In this document: in pieces, positions 11,832-21,170 of the stretch
How positions within the stretch are numbered: the first letter of the stretch is position 1
Layout of the letters: each line of letters starts with the position of its first letter
Source: Podospora pseudocomata
Taxonomy: Eukaryota > Ascomycota > Sordariomycetes > Sordariales > Podosporaceae
Assembly (NCBI RefSeq): GCF_035222375.1
Contig: NC_085890.1
Location: 2,170,001-2,234,000, forward strand
Direction: 5' to 3'
DNA length: 64,000 nt
Position numbers and translations under genes: made by a program
Notes under the pieces: generated by a model
The model's input: the letters and a program-made list of their open reading frames with translations, nothing else
The model's database searches: none
What the model was told of the DNA's origin: nothing

Positions 11832-12309
11832 ATGCCCACTATCCCGGACACACCACTAGCTGCCAGCGTGACTCGACAGATACTTGACCTGTGCAGGCAG
11901 CTTCACCAGTTTATTCGATCTGGAGCACGTCCTTTTGGTTCACGTGAGATCTCTCTTGACATGGTCCGTGTGACCGTCCCCTTTTTGACTGTAATTCATT
12001 TCCAATGCTGACCTACAGTACGCCACCACCCAGACTCTCGAGGAAAGAATGGATAGCGTGGGGAGAACCCAAGAGAGACTCCTGGGGCTTATGGAGCAAT
12101 TGAGAGGGGATGAAGAAGCCGAAATTGTTATCGGAGGAGCGGTGAGTATCTTAGTTTTTGGACGGAGATTGTGTAAGTTTGAGAGACACACTGACTTTGT
12201 GGCAATGAATAAGCTCGAGTACTTTGATCTTTTGCTGGGCGAGTTGAGGAGGGAAGTGGAGGTGAAGATTGCGTTGGCGGAGATGGCGAGAGCTGCGAGG
12301 GCTGCTTGA
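11832..12309 (+). CDS. Small helical protein (116 aa), unknown function
   Basis: Three phase-0 exons, 11832-11963, 12019-12141 and 12214-12309. Donors are GTCCGT and GTGAGT; acceptors CTACAG and AATAAG; branch points GCTGACC and CACTGAC sit where expected. The product starts MPTIPDTPLA and continues as three amphipathic helices: RQILDLCRQLHQFI, TLEERMDSVGRTQERLLGLMEQL and LLLGELRREVEVKIALAEMARAARAA. This suggests a coiled-coil bundle such as a small subunit of a larger complex. No signal peptide or membrane segment. I do not recognise the family. Confidence 0.6.
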
Positions 12310-12783
12310 GTGTGCATTATGTGCATTATGTGGGGTTGTTGATGATGAAGTGTGAGCTTCTGGGTTGGGAAGGGGGTGTGTGAGGTGGCTAGTCTTTTTG
12401 AGTTTCAGACATTATTTTGAAATGTGAAGTGGACCTACCCAGTATGGGGGGCGAGCTTCCGTGTTGAAGTTAAAGTCACAAGCTTTCAAACACTCAGAAT
12501 CAGAGAGTGTTAAACCTCGTCCCACTCTCCTCTTGTCCACATCTCTTCTCTCTTTCGTAACCCATCAGCATCTAGGTCTAATCCAGTTCACCTGCTAGTA
12601 TCAGTCAACACCACATCAACCCTGCTGCGCGAACGATCAAGAGCATACCTGAACGGTCACACAACGACACACAAGCGATGAAATAATCGTACCCAAACGA
12701 GTAAGTAACCGTTCATGAACGATGAGAAAATCCATCATGAACGAGCAAATAACCATGCTCTAACACCCACAAAGACAACCATC
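12310..12783. other. Intergenic stretch with CGTTCATGAACG palindrome
   Basis: Contains a perfect 12-bp palindrome CGTTCATGAACG at about 12710-12721, which holds TTCnnGAA, a minimal heat-shock-element unit, and a further ATGAACGA at about 12736. It lies 60 bases before the start of the next gene. Nothing else seen. Confidence 0.35.
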
Positions 12784-13317
12784 ATGACTGTCCTTCCCGA
12801 AATGGCCCGCATGACGCTGGGCAACCTCCAGCTGACCGACGGCATCTACTTCACCATGACGCCCAACGCCTTCACCAAGCCCGAGGAAAAGCTCGAGTGG
12901 TGCCTCTACTTCGCCATCCGCTGCCTCAACGGCACCCCCCGTCTCGGACCTGATCCGGGAGGGCTTCCACTGGTCCAGAAAGAACATCATCACCTCCGAC
13001 ACTATCTACTACCACGACGAGAAGAACAGCCGCCAGCGCCGCTTCTGGCACCTTCGCGAGTTTGCGGACGAGGCCCCATCCTACTCCCGCTGGATAATGC
13101 AGATCGCCTTCCAGTCCGCCAAGCTGGAAACCTGCGCAAAGTTCTGCCTCGACGACACCACCCCCCACCACCGCAAGATCCAACACGCCTTTGCCATGCC
13201 AAGAACAGATACGGCAACACCGTCTTTTTGTACACCCGTGACGAGTCCAACCCTGTTGTCATCAACTGCGTGCTGGAGGATGCGGGGCAGAACAAAGACT
13301 TGACCAAGTGGCTGTAG
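12784..13317 (+). pseudogene. Protein gene of unknown function with two compensating frame breaks
   Basis: The product starts MTVLPEMARMTLGNLQL in frame 1 and reads well to IRCLNGTP. At the run CCCCCC (about 12936-12941) the protein-like text moves to another frame (SDLIREGFHWSRKNII, REFADEAPSYSRWIMQIAF, LETCAKFCLDD) and near 13200 returns to frame 1 (NRYGNTVFLYTRDESNP, then DLTKWL and the stop). One extra base at the C-run and one missing base near GCCATGCCAAG would explain both shifts. Codon usage stays gene-like in all three blocks, so the breaks are recent or are sequencing errors. Without them the product would be about 178 residues. No domain recognised. Confidence 0.55.
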
Positions 13318-14215
13318 TCGATGGTGTGCATCGAGGGTTCCGTTGGTGGTGAAAGGAAGCGTTCTCCGCGGCAAGGAAAGGAGAGGAGGGTCCAAGAGGG
13401 CTGCCGGTGTGAACCTCGCCTCAGTATAACGAGGAGGAGGAACAGCAAGAGCGTGTCGTCAAGACAGCCCCATTAGAGACTGCCAACAAATTTGCGAGCA
13501 TGCTTGACGAAATCAACAAGATCACGACGGATACTGCTTGGCCTTTACCTTGAGACGAGGTTGTGAGGTCTTGTACCTGGACGCAGGCAGACCGACTATG
13601 TGACCGCCTGATGATGAGGCTGGAGAAAAGAAGGCAGGGGGGAGGGCAAGGTAACCTTTGGGTTACCCAAAGTCGAACCTTATGTGGTTGGCAGTTTGTT
13701 TAGTGTTTAGTGCTTCATTTCGTTATTATTACGTTGTTTCGCAGCAGGATGGGTTATTTCGCATCTTGAGAAACTCCCGGGGCTATAAGGTGTCGGATGG
13801 CGGTAGATAGCCCGGGAATTGTACCTAATAGGGTGTGTCATCAGAAGTACTGAGTTCAAAATCTTACCAACTTGTAACTTCGAGTGTCGATAGCTCCCTC
13901 CAAACATCCCATATTGCCCATTCGTGAAAGCACAGATACAAGCACCAAAAACATCCACGTTGCTCAAGAGGCAAACATCTTGCTGTGTCCGATCTCATTT
14001 CAACCGTAACCTCCCCATTGCTGATGATGATATATATGTACACTCCTCGCAACAAGTTCAAGTCTTGCGCGAGAATGAACAGCACCAAGCCAAACACGTG
14101 CGTTGCTTGCTTTTTGTTCAACATCCACCAACCACCATGCCGGTAACCCATGGCGTATGTTTCCTCGAGTACTCATCGTCTATCCAGCAACCCCTCCACG
14201 CAGGATTCCATCCTC
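13318..14215. other. Intergenic stretch, no gene seen
   Basis: Lies between the 3' ends of the gene at 12784 and the ATP synthase subunit K gene. Short frames on both strands are not supported. No repeat or RNA gene recognised. Confidence 0.5.
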
Positions 14216-14645
14216 TTAGTGCTTCTTCTCGGCGGAGCCCTCCTGCTCGAGGAACTTCCTATTTGCGACAAAGAGCGATGGTTAGAGCTTGGTCTCGACG
14301 ACAAACAGAAGGGCATATGTTTACTTGATGAAGTCGGCCTCGTCGGAGCTGGAGGCATTGATTGGAGGGGTAGCACCGGGGGTGGTGGGCTTAGCAGCGC
14401 TGCCGCCGGAGGTGGCGACGGCGACACCGCCGAAGAGGGAGGCGAGGACGCCCATGGCGAGCTGTTTGGTTGTAGATATGTTAGCAATTGGCCTTCGTAA
14501 ATGTCGTCGTCGTCGTCGTCGTCGTCGCGCCGGCGGCGGAAGGGATGGAGGGGAGGAGATCGGGTCATGTCGGAGGAGAAAAGAGAGCACTGACGTATTG
14601 CGAAGCAACCTGCTTGCCGAAAAGATTGTACATCTGGCCGCCCAT
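14216..14645 (-). CDS. ATP19: Mitochondrial F1Fo ATP synthase subunit K (Atp19)
   Basis: Three exons, 14645-14595, 14461-14325 and 14258-14216, encode 76 residues. The product starts MGGQMYNLFGKQVASQY, continues LAMGVLASLFGG, a single membrane helix, then AVATSGG, a Pro/Ala linker, PINASSSDEADFIK and a charged tail ending SAEKKH. This order (GKQV, YLAMGVL, TSGG, PINASS, EE.FI) is that of fungal subunit K, a small inner-membrane subunit that stabilises ATP synthase dimers. Intron 1 (133 nt) starts with a less usual GTCAGT and contains an eight-copy GTC microsatellite; intron 2 uses GTAAAC and AATAG. The last exon is only 43 nt. Confidence 0.88.
14503..14526. repeat. (GTC)8 microsatellite in intron 1 of the subunit K gene
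   Basis: Eight consecutive GTC units sit within the first intron of the ATP synthase subunit K gene, followed by a CGCGCCGG run. On the coding strand this is a GAC repeat between the donor and the branch region. Confidence 0.8.
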
Positions 14646-15262
14646 TTTGAATAGAGGTTGTTTGTCGAGAGGGAAACTCGTCGGGGGGTGTGGTTGGTGA
14701 TGCAGTGGGTGTGTGTAGGCTGAAAACGACGCAAAGGTCAAATGAATTGGCGACGGCAACACAGGGAAATGTCGAATTGGCCAAGCTCCGTCGTTGAGCT
14801 AAACAGCCGAGATTTTGCCAGGATCTTACTAACTCTCCGACTAGCGGCTAATAACCGTGCACGGACTGCTACTTAGGCCAAGAGGATAAGCTTTATCAGC
14901 TACCTTCCAATCCCGGTGAACCGAGACATACGTCACCAAAATCTGCGCGCAGGCGCATGCTTGAAGCTGTCGTGCCGATGACGAGAAAGACCGGAAGCTC
15001 CATTCTGAACAACCCAACTCCACGCTTTTTCAGCTGTGCAATCTCGGTGATATTCACAGTCGCATCCACTCTGCTTGATTCAGCTACTTGCAGCTACTTG
15101 TTTTTTTCTCTCCCTTGCTTGTGATCCATATCTTGCGCAAGGTTTAAAACCGGCGCAACCCCTCCATCCCACTTGTCGCAAGTTCTAGCTTGCTCCCTTT
15201 CTCTAAGAAATTCTTCCTTAACCATCATCACCTCCAACAACCAGACAAAACAAAACACCGCA
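14646..15262. promoter_or_regulatory. Divergent promoter region of two mitochondrial genes
   Basis: About 620 bases separate the starts of the ATP synthase subunit K gene (minus) and the MTP18-like gene (plus). A tandem CAGCTACTTG pair lies at about 15081-15100. Sharing one promoter would suit two mitochondrial inner-membrane proteins, but this is inference. Confidence 0.4.
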
Positions 15263-16235
15263 ATGGTTTGGCCCTTCAGCTCCTCATCCACTCCCTCCAA
15301 ACCTGACCAACAAACCGTCCACAATGCTACCGCTGAAACCGTAAAGAAAGTCGCCAACACAACCAAAGACTTTGACCCCAGCACTAATCTCCCCGAGCCG
15401 AAGAGACTCCCCGCTGAGCTCCAAAAAATCGTCGACAAGGCCGACAAAGATGAAAACTTCTTTGACGAGCTCTACGAGGGATAGTATGTCCCCCTTTTAG
15501 TCTCTTCCCCTACCCACCCGCTTAACTAACTCCTCTACCCTCAGTGTTCCCCCATCAACCGACTCCAACGTCCGCTACGCAGCCTACGCCTCCCGCTTCC
15601 GCACCATCCTCCTCTCCGCCCACCGCTACGTAGCCTACACCTCCGACATAGGCGAGTCCTTCCGCCCCGTCGCACACCCCAACTGGGTCCGCGCAGCATA
15701 CGGCATCTCCTGGGCATATATCCTCGGGGACGTCTCCTACGAGGGCTACAAAGCCTACTGGCACAACCAACGCATCCTCAACCCCGCCATCGAGCTGTCC
15801 TCTCACCAGAAGAAATTACTTGGTGTCGAGGCGACGCATGATGGCACCTCGCCAGCGAAGCTCACGCCAGGTGTTGTCCCGCCGTTGGAGGACTACAGAA
15901 CTGTCATGCTGCAACGGGGTATCTTCCAGAGCTTGGCGAGTATGGGGTTGCCGGCGTTTACGATCCACTCCGTGGTGAGGTATTCTGGCCGGGCGATGAA
16001 GGATGTCAAGAATAAGACTGTCAGGACGTGGGGTCCGATTGGGTTGGGTTTGGCGGTGGTGCCGTTCTTGCCGAGGATCTTTGATAAGCCGGTTGAGAAT
16101 GCGGTTGAGTGGGTGTTCCACAAGGGGTTTGAGGCTTATGGGGGGGAGAAGATGGTGGGGGATGCGCCGTTGATTGGGAGGGAGAGGCAGTTGAGTGAGA
16201 AGCCGTTGCCGAGTGGGAAGGAGAAGAGGGAGTAA
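15263..16235 (+). CDS. MTP18: Mitochondrial fission process protein 1 (MTP18/MTFP1 family)
   Basis: Two exons, 15263-15483 and 15545-16235 (GTATGT donor, CCTCAG acceptor), encode 303 residues. The conserved block begins VRYAAYASRFRTIL, then RYVAYTSDIGESFRPV, HPNWVRAAYGISWAYILGDVSYEGYKAY and, later, LASMGLPAFTIHSVVRYSGRA and TWGPIGLGLAVVPFLP. These segments are diagnostic of the MTP18 family, inner-membrane proteins needed for mitochondrial fission; three or four hydrophobic helices agree. The first 75 residues are polar and basic without a clean presequence. The start at 15263 (MVWPFSS) is preferred to an upstream in-frame codon because the text before it is leader-like. Third positions shift from C to G near 15830. 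Confidence 0.9.
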
Positions 16236-16597
16236 TGAAGGAAAAGAAAAGGGGAATGTGGTGATATTTGGTCTGATACCTGTCTACTCTTTTTTGTGTT
16301 TGTACATATTGGAATCTCCACTCGGTGGGGATACGAGAGGATGATGGCGGGAAGATTGGACTGGGTTGGAATTTACCGATATGGGTGGTTATTTTTTGAT
16401 AGCGTTTCTCACCACCCACTACTTGGCAACGAAATGAGACGCCCAGGAAGCCTTGTTAACATAAAGAGAAATGACAACAAACAGTGGTATATCAACTGGA
16501 CCCCATGCTATGGAACAACTTCAAACATGTCTCAGAAAACAACGCTATGCCGTGCACTTTATAACAAAAAGAACCGAATTCCAACAATGGTAGACCC
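16236..16597. other. Convergent 3' flank, no gene seen
   Basis: Lies between the 3' ends of the MTP18-like and AN1 zinc-finger genes. Only short unsupported frames. Confidence 0.5.
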
Positions 16598-17578
16598 TCA
16601 GACCTTTATCAAATCCTCGGGCGCCCCCACCCCTCTCAACAAAACAACCGTATTCCCACTGACCAACGCGGCCCCCAACTTCTCCCCAAAATCCAGTATC
16701 CTCCCCCCTTCCACATGGAACACCCTCAGCTTATCCTCCTCCTTATCCGACCTGTTATTAATATTCTGCACCTGCAGACTCGCCGCCGCCGAGTCGAGCA
16801 TCCGCCCCACGACCCAGTCCTGACTGAAGAAGAACTCCCCCTTTGGAATCTTGGCTTTGGCAGTCTCATTCTCCGCCTCGACATAGAGATAGACCCTCTT
16901 CTCTGGCGGGATCTTTGCGTCCCCCTTTGCGGTCTTCTTGAGGGTGTTTACCGCCACGAGTTTCGTCTGTCCCTTTGCGTTGAGCCCAGATGGTCCGGCC
17001 GCCTTTGCGGCGCGGGAGTCTTTGTATTGTTCTTTTTTGGAAGCGCCCCACAACTTTAATCGTTCCAACGCAGACGTCGCCTTGGTTGTTATCGCCGCTT
17101 GTTGAGCTGCTAGGGCACTCGCTCTCGCACCGACGGGGGGTTTGGACTTGCAGTCGTGGTCTTCTTCTAGGCGGTGTTTAAGGCAGTAGTCCCTTCGGCA
17201 GGCGTTGCAGTGAACACCGGGAACGAGACTTGTCCCGATTGTTGTTTTGCATGTCCCTTCTGCGCAGGGTTTCGCGTATAGGACATCGCGGTCGCGAACG
17301 GGTTTGTGGCCGCCGAGGGAGGCTTTGGATTGTTCGGCTAGGCGTCGCCTGGTGGCCCAGGCGCCTTTTTGGGAGCAGTCGTGGCCGTCTTCAGTGCGGT
17401 GGTCGGAGCAGTAGGTTTGGGAGCAGGATTGGCATTTGAAGGGGAGGAAGTCGAGTTGGTTGCAGGGGGGGTATTGGCAGTGGGCGCCGACGAGGGAGGC
17501 GTCGGTGCCGCGGGCTGCGAGGGCGGCGGGGGACATGGAGATGTAGGTTGTTTCGTTTGGGTTGTTTGGGGAGGACAT
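16598..17578 (-). CDS. AN1-type zinc-finger protein with C-terminal ubiquitin-like domain (CUZ1/ZFAND1-like)
   Basis: A single exon gives 326 residues from MSSPNNPNETTY. Two AN1 fingers are visible: about residues 34-72 (CQYPPC, FKCQSC, YCSDHR, GHDC) and about 103-145 (CAEGTC, VHCNAC, YCLKHR, DHDC). A basic linker follows, then a C-terminal domain (VYLYVEAE, PKGEFFFSQDWVVGRMLDSAA, FGEKLGAALVSGNTVVLLRGV) that fits a ubiquitin-like fold. Known members (yeast Cuz1, human ZFAND1) bind Cdc48/p97 and the proteasome and protect against arsenite stress. The start is the ATG just before the acidic-polar N-terminus; the in-frame extension upstream lies in the promoter. It is divergent from RAD4. Third positions change from C-rich to G-rich towards the 3' end. 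Confidence 0.88.
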   Translation of the reverse strand: MSSPNNPNETTYISMSPAALAARGTDASLVGAHCQYPPCNQLDFLPFKCQSCSQTYCSDHRTEDGHDCSQKGAWATRRRLAEQSKASLGGHKPVRDRDVLYAKPCAEGTCKTTIGTSLVPGVHCNACRRDYCLKHRLEEDHDCKSKPPVGARASALAAQQAAITTKATSALERLKLWGASKKEQYKDSRAAKAAGPSGLNAKGQTKLVAVNTLKKTAKGDAKIPPEKRVYLYVEAENETAKAKIPKGEFFFSQDWVVGRMLDSAAASLQVQNINNRSDKEEDKLRVFHVEGGRILDFGEKLGAALVSGNTVVLLRGVGAPEDLIKV

Positions 17579-18074
17579 GGTGGGTGAAGCTTGGGGTGTT
17601 GCGGTCGAGGATAGATAGGGGGGTTTTATATGGAAAACGCGGTTGATAATTATAAGGGTCGGTACTCCGACACGACGATAGGGGTTGCTGACCAAGAGAC
17701 AGACGGTTGATAGAAAGATGAAAGGCTGAGAGATGAGGCGGGCGAGGCGGCGTAAGGCGGTGTTTGCCTGCCCGGCAGCCTGGAACGATCTGGAAACCCG
17801 CCGGGGGGAAAGGTGGAGATTACGGACCGGGCCCGGCTGCCGATCATTTTAGCTCGGCGCCCTGCCGAGCCTTGCTCTTAGCTGCTAAGGGTTAGGGTCA
17901 GTCGCGTCTTCCCTCATTGGAATGCGCGTCATCGTTCTCTGAATGCGATTGTGACTGATTGACAAGGCTGGCCCCGATCGACAACCCTCTTTCAACTTCA
18001 AATGTTAACATCAACCTTCTAATGCTTGAAAAACTCCAACATGGTCGCCAATTCGGTACTGTCAACCACAAGAA
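17579..18074. promoter_or_regulatory. Divergent AN1-protein/RAD4 promoter with telobox-like site
   Basis: This 496-base region separates two divergent starts. At about 17887-17898 it contains AGGGTTAGGGTC, two telomere-type units of the kind bound by Tbf1/TRF-like factors. The same 12 bases occur upstream of the DCC1-like gene (27979-27990, opposite strand). A GC-rich stretch with CCCGGCAGCC lies at about 17770. Confidence 0.5.
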
Positions 18075-21000
18075 ATGCCACCACACATCCCCCTCAAACG
18101 ACTCCGCTCTCCCTCCCCTGAACCACCACCCAAAAAGCGGCAGTCTTCAACAACTTCAAAGAAGAAAGCCATCGCCCCCCCCCGTAAACCAACCCTCTTC
18201 GACGACCTCGACGCCGGCTCCACCCCCCGTTCCTCAACCAAGACCTCCCTCCTCGAAATTGAAGCTAGCGATGACGACACCAGCTCCTTGACGTCCCTCT
18301 CCGACGCCGATTTCGAGGACGTCCCGCTGGATGGTCCTGGCACAAAACGTCGAAAACTCTCCCAACCCTCCTCTACAGAAGATGAAGACATCGAATTCGA
18401 AGATGTCCCCACGCCTACTGCGCCAGCTCCCGATGTTGCTATCCCCAGTCAGGACCTCGATCTGACGTTGGTACGGGATACCAGAATCAATCTCGCTGCC
18501 GCGATGGGGAAGAAGGGGCCCTCGAAGCTTGAAAGAAAGATCAGGATAGCTGCACATGGTGTCCATGTCCAGTTGTTACTATGGCACAATGCGCTGAGGA
18601 ATGCGTGGTGTAGTGACGAGGAGGTGATGGCGATCATGATATCGCATTTACCGCCTAGGCTGTGGGAGGAGGTGGATAGATGGAGGAGGAGCAGTGGGTT
18701 GGAGGTACAGGTGGAGGAGCCACCACCAAAGGGGAAGACAGCTGGGAAGGGGAAAGGCGAGGGGAAAGCGACAGAGAAAGGGAGGGAATGGGGAGCGGCA
18801 GCTAAGCATCTTGAAAAAGGAGCTGTCGATATGTCGCATGGAGATCCATTATTCAGACTGATGAAGGTCCTCACATCATGGTGGAAACAACGGTTCAAGA
18901 TCACGGCACCAGGGCTGCGCAAGCAGGGGTACATGTCCCTAGAACGACTCGACAGAATCACCAAGGCTTTCAAGCAAACGAACGGTGACGATCAAGACCG
19001 CTTCGGGGAGAAGATTGATGGTTTAGAAGGCTTCAGAAAGCGCGCACAGTCGTGTGCAGGCAGCCGCGATGTTGGTGCCCAGTTATTCACCGCTCTACTA
19101 CGAGGACTGGGAATTGAAGCTAGATTGGTGGCCAGTCTACAACCCTTGGGATTCGGGTGGAACAAACTCGAGGAAGCCGACCCTGAAAAGGAAGAGCATT
19201 ACCTCTCGGAAAGCAATCCTGAAAAACCTCCCGTGCCAGCCACCAAACTACCACCACCCAGAGCAAAGAAAACACCTGCCAAACCACCCCCCAAAACAGC
19301 CCGATCAACCCGGCATTCCCAAAAACCACCCCCCGAACCCTCCTCCGATCTCGAATCCCTCTCCGACTCCTCCAACGATCTGATAATCCCCCCTTCCCCT
19401 TCCCCACCTCCAACCTCCCCAACCAAGACCCCCAAAAAGGTGTACGATCAAGACTTGGAATACCCCCACTACTGGCTCGAAGCCCTCTCCCCCGCCACCC
19501 ACAAATACCTCCCCCTCGACCCCCTCAAACCCCTCCTAGCCACCAACCCCGACCTTTTGTCTCACTTTGAACCCCGCGGCTCCAAAGCCGACCGCGCCCG
19601 CCAGGTAATGGCATACATCATCGCCCACTCCCCCGACGGCACAGCCAAAGACGTCACCATCCGCTACCTCAAAGGGCAACAACTCCCAGGACGAACCAAA
19701 GGCAGCCGGCTACCCCCCGAAAAAATTCCCGTGTACGACAAGAACGGAAAAGTGAAAAGATACGAGGAGTATGACTGGTTCAAGAGGGTGATGAGCTCCT
19801 ACATTCGCGGCCGTGACCCCTCCCACCCATTGACAGAAGCAGACACCCTCGAAAACGAGACCGATCTCAAACCCGCCGAGCGGGTGGACAAGGTGGTCAA
19901 AGAAGGAGAGGAGACACTGCAGTACTACAAGCAATCCAAAGAGTTTGTGTTGGAACGCCACCTCAAGAGAGAAGAAGCGCTCCTGCCGACCGCGAAACCG
20001 GTCAAGATGTTTGTTCAAAACAAGAACAAGAAACCGGGTGCACAAGGCGAGGCGGTCTACAGCCGTAGAGACGTCGTCCAAGTCAAGAGCGCAGAAACAT
20101 GGCATAAACAGGGACGTGCCCCTAAACAAGGGGAGGCCCCCCTGAAAAAGGTGCCCTATCGAGCAGCGACTACAAATCGGAGAAGGGAGATTGCAGAGGC
20201 GGAGTTGGCTACGGGAGCAAAGGTTTTGCAGGGGTTGTATAGTCACGCGCAGACAGACTGGATCATACCGCCGCCGATTCAAGATGGAAAGATACCAAAG
20301 AATGAGTATGGGAATATTGATTTGTTTGTCCCGACCATGTGCCCCGAGGGTGCGGTTCATGTTCCTTTCCGGGGGGCGGGGAGGGTTGCAAGGAGATTGG
20401 GGATAGATTATGCGGAGGCGGTGGTGGATTTTGAGTTTGGGCATCGGATGGCTGTGCCGGTTATTCAGGGGGTTGTTGTGGCGGAGGAGTTTTATGAGAA
20501 AATGGTGGAGGAGCTGGAGAGGGATGAGGCGGAGAGGAGGAGGAAGGAGGATGAGAAGAGGAGGAAGAGGGCGCTGGGGATGTGGAGGAGGATGTTGATG
20601 GGGTTGAGGATTGTGGAACGGTTGGAGGGGCACTATGGGAATGTCAAGGAGGGGGAGCAGGAAGGGGGTGCGGGACAAATCGGTGGTGACGTGCATATGG
20701 CGGGAGAGGGGGCGGGAGGGTTTGAGGCGGAGGAGGATCAGATGGCGGGGGGATTCCTGCCGGAGGGACATGAGGCGGACGACTTGGGCGGCGGGGGCTT
20801 TTTTGCCGAGGGCCAGGAGGAGGACGAGCAACATGGGCGCACAACTTCAGGGTACTTCCCTACCGTCCACTCCGATAACGACGACGATGACGGGGAGGAT
20901 GTGCTCGAGATTGATCATGGTGATGTGAGCGGTGTGTTGAGCGAGGCGGTGAGTCCGGAGCCAGCGTCACTGTCGCCATCGCCCAGGCCAGAAATCGAAG

Positions 21001-21170
21001 AAACCAAGGCGCCACCGAGGAGGAGCGCAAGGCGGAAGGCGCCGGTCAAGCCCAAAGCCGCGGCGGCTGGTGGAAAGCGAGGAAGGAGGAGGCGAAACGT
21101 TGCGTCAACGAGCTCCGAGGAGGAGGAAATCGAGGAGGGATACGAGGTTTTTGGTTCTGGGGAGGATTAG
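18075..21170 (+). CDS. RAD4: DNA damage recognition protein Rad4 (XPC orthologue)
   Basis: A single 1031-residue frame. Rad4/XPC finds helix-distorting lesions in nucleotide excision repair with Rad23. The N-terminal 150 residues are basic and acidic patches. A transglutaminase-like fold spans about 150-550 with FTALLRGLGIEARLVASLQPL (about 338-357) and HYWLEAL plus the following YLPLDP (about 465-482), split by a disordered Pro-rich insert. Beta-hairpin domains follow: BHD1 about 610-670 (YKQSKEFVLERHLKREEAL), BHD2 about 675-735 (HKQGR, GLYSHAQTDWIIPP) and BHD3 about 740-815 (NEYGNIDLFVPTMCPEGAVH, YAEAVVDFEF). The C-terminal 200 residues are acidic, Gly-rich and low in complexity. Nuclear, inferred from the basic clusters (PPKKRQ). 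The intronless gene shows alternating C-rich and G-rich third-position blocks. Confidence 0.95.
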   Translation: MPPHIPLKRLRSPSPEPPPKKRQSSTTSKKKAIAPPRKPTLFDDLDAGSTPRSSTKTSLLEIEASDDDTSSLTSLSDADFEDVPLDGPGTKRRKLSQPSSTEDEDIEFEDVPTPTAPAPDVAIPSQDLDLTLVRDTRINLAAAMGKKGPSKLERKIRIAAHGVHVQLLLWHNALRNAWCSDEEVMAIMISHLPPRLWEEVDRWRRSSGLEVQVEEPPPKGKTAGKGKGEGKATEKGREWGAAAKHLEKGAVDMSHGDPLFRLMKVLTSWWKQRFKITAPGLRKQGYMSLERLDRITKAFKQTNGDDQDRFGEKIDGLEGFRKRAQSCAGSRDVGAQLFTALLRGLGIEARLVASLQPLGFGWNKLEEADPEKEEHYLSESNPEKPPVPATKLPPPRAKKTPAKPPPKTARSTRHSQKPPPEPSSDLESLSDSSNDLIIPPSPSPPPTSPTKTPKKVYDQDLEYPHYWLEALSPATHKYLPLDPLKPLLATNPDLLSHFEPRGSKADRARQVMAYIIAHSPDGTAKDVTIRYLKGQQLPGRTKGSRLPPEKIPVYDKNGKVKRYEEYDWFKRVMSSYIRGRDPSHPLTEADTLENETDLKPAERVDKVVKEGEETLQYYKQSKEFVLERHLKREEALLPTAKPVKMFVQNKNKKPGAQGEAVYSRRDVVQVKSAETWHKQGRAPKQGEAPLKKVPYRAATTNRRREIAEAELATGAKVLQGLYSHAQTDWIIPPPIQDGKIPKNEYGNIDLFVPTMCPEGAVHVPFRGAGRVARRLGIDYAEAVVDFEFGHRMAVPVIQGVVVAEEFYEKMVEELERDEAERRRKEDEKRRKRALGMWRRMLMGLRIVERLEGHYGNVKEGEQEGGAGQIGGDVHMAGEGAGGFEAEEDQMAGGFLPEGHEADDLGGGGFFAEGQEEDEQHGRTTSGYFPTVHSDNDDDDGEDVLEIDHGDVSGVLSEAVSPEPASLSPSPRPEIEETKAPPRRSARRKAPVKPKAAAAGGKRGRRRRNVASTSSEEEEIEEGYEVFGSGED

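Noticed and set aside
14044-14060. Apparent tRNA T-loop-like words (for example AAGTTCAAGTC, and GGTTCGAATTC near 47549)
   Set aside because: No matching acceptor stem, D-arm or anticodon arm could be found around any of them.
19710-20834. 374-codon minus-strand frame inside RAD4
   Set aside because: Antisense shadow of the conserved BHD-encoding part of RAD4; Pro/Leu/Arg-rich and without start context or domains.
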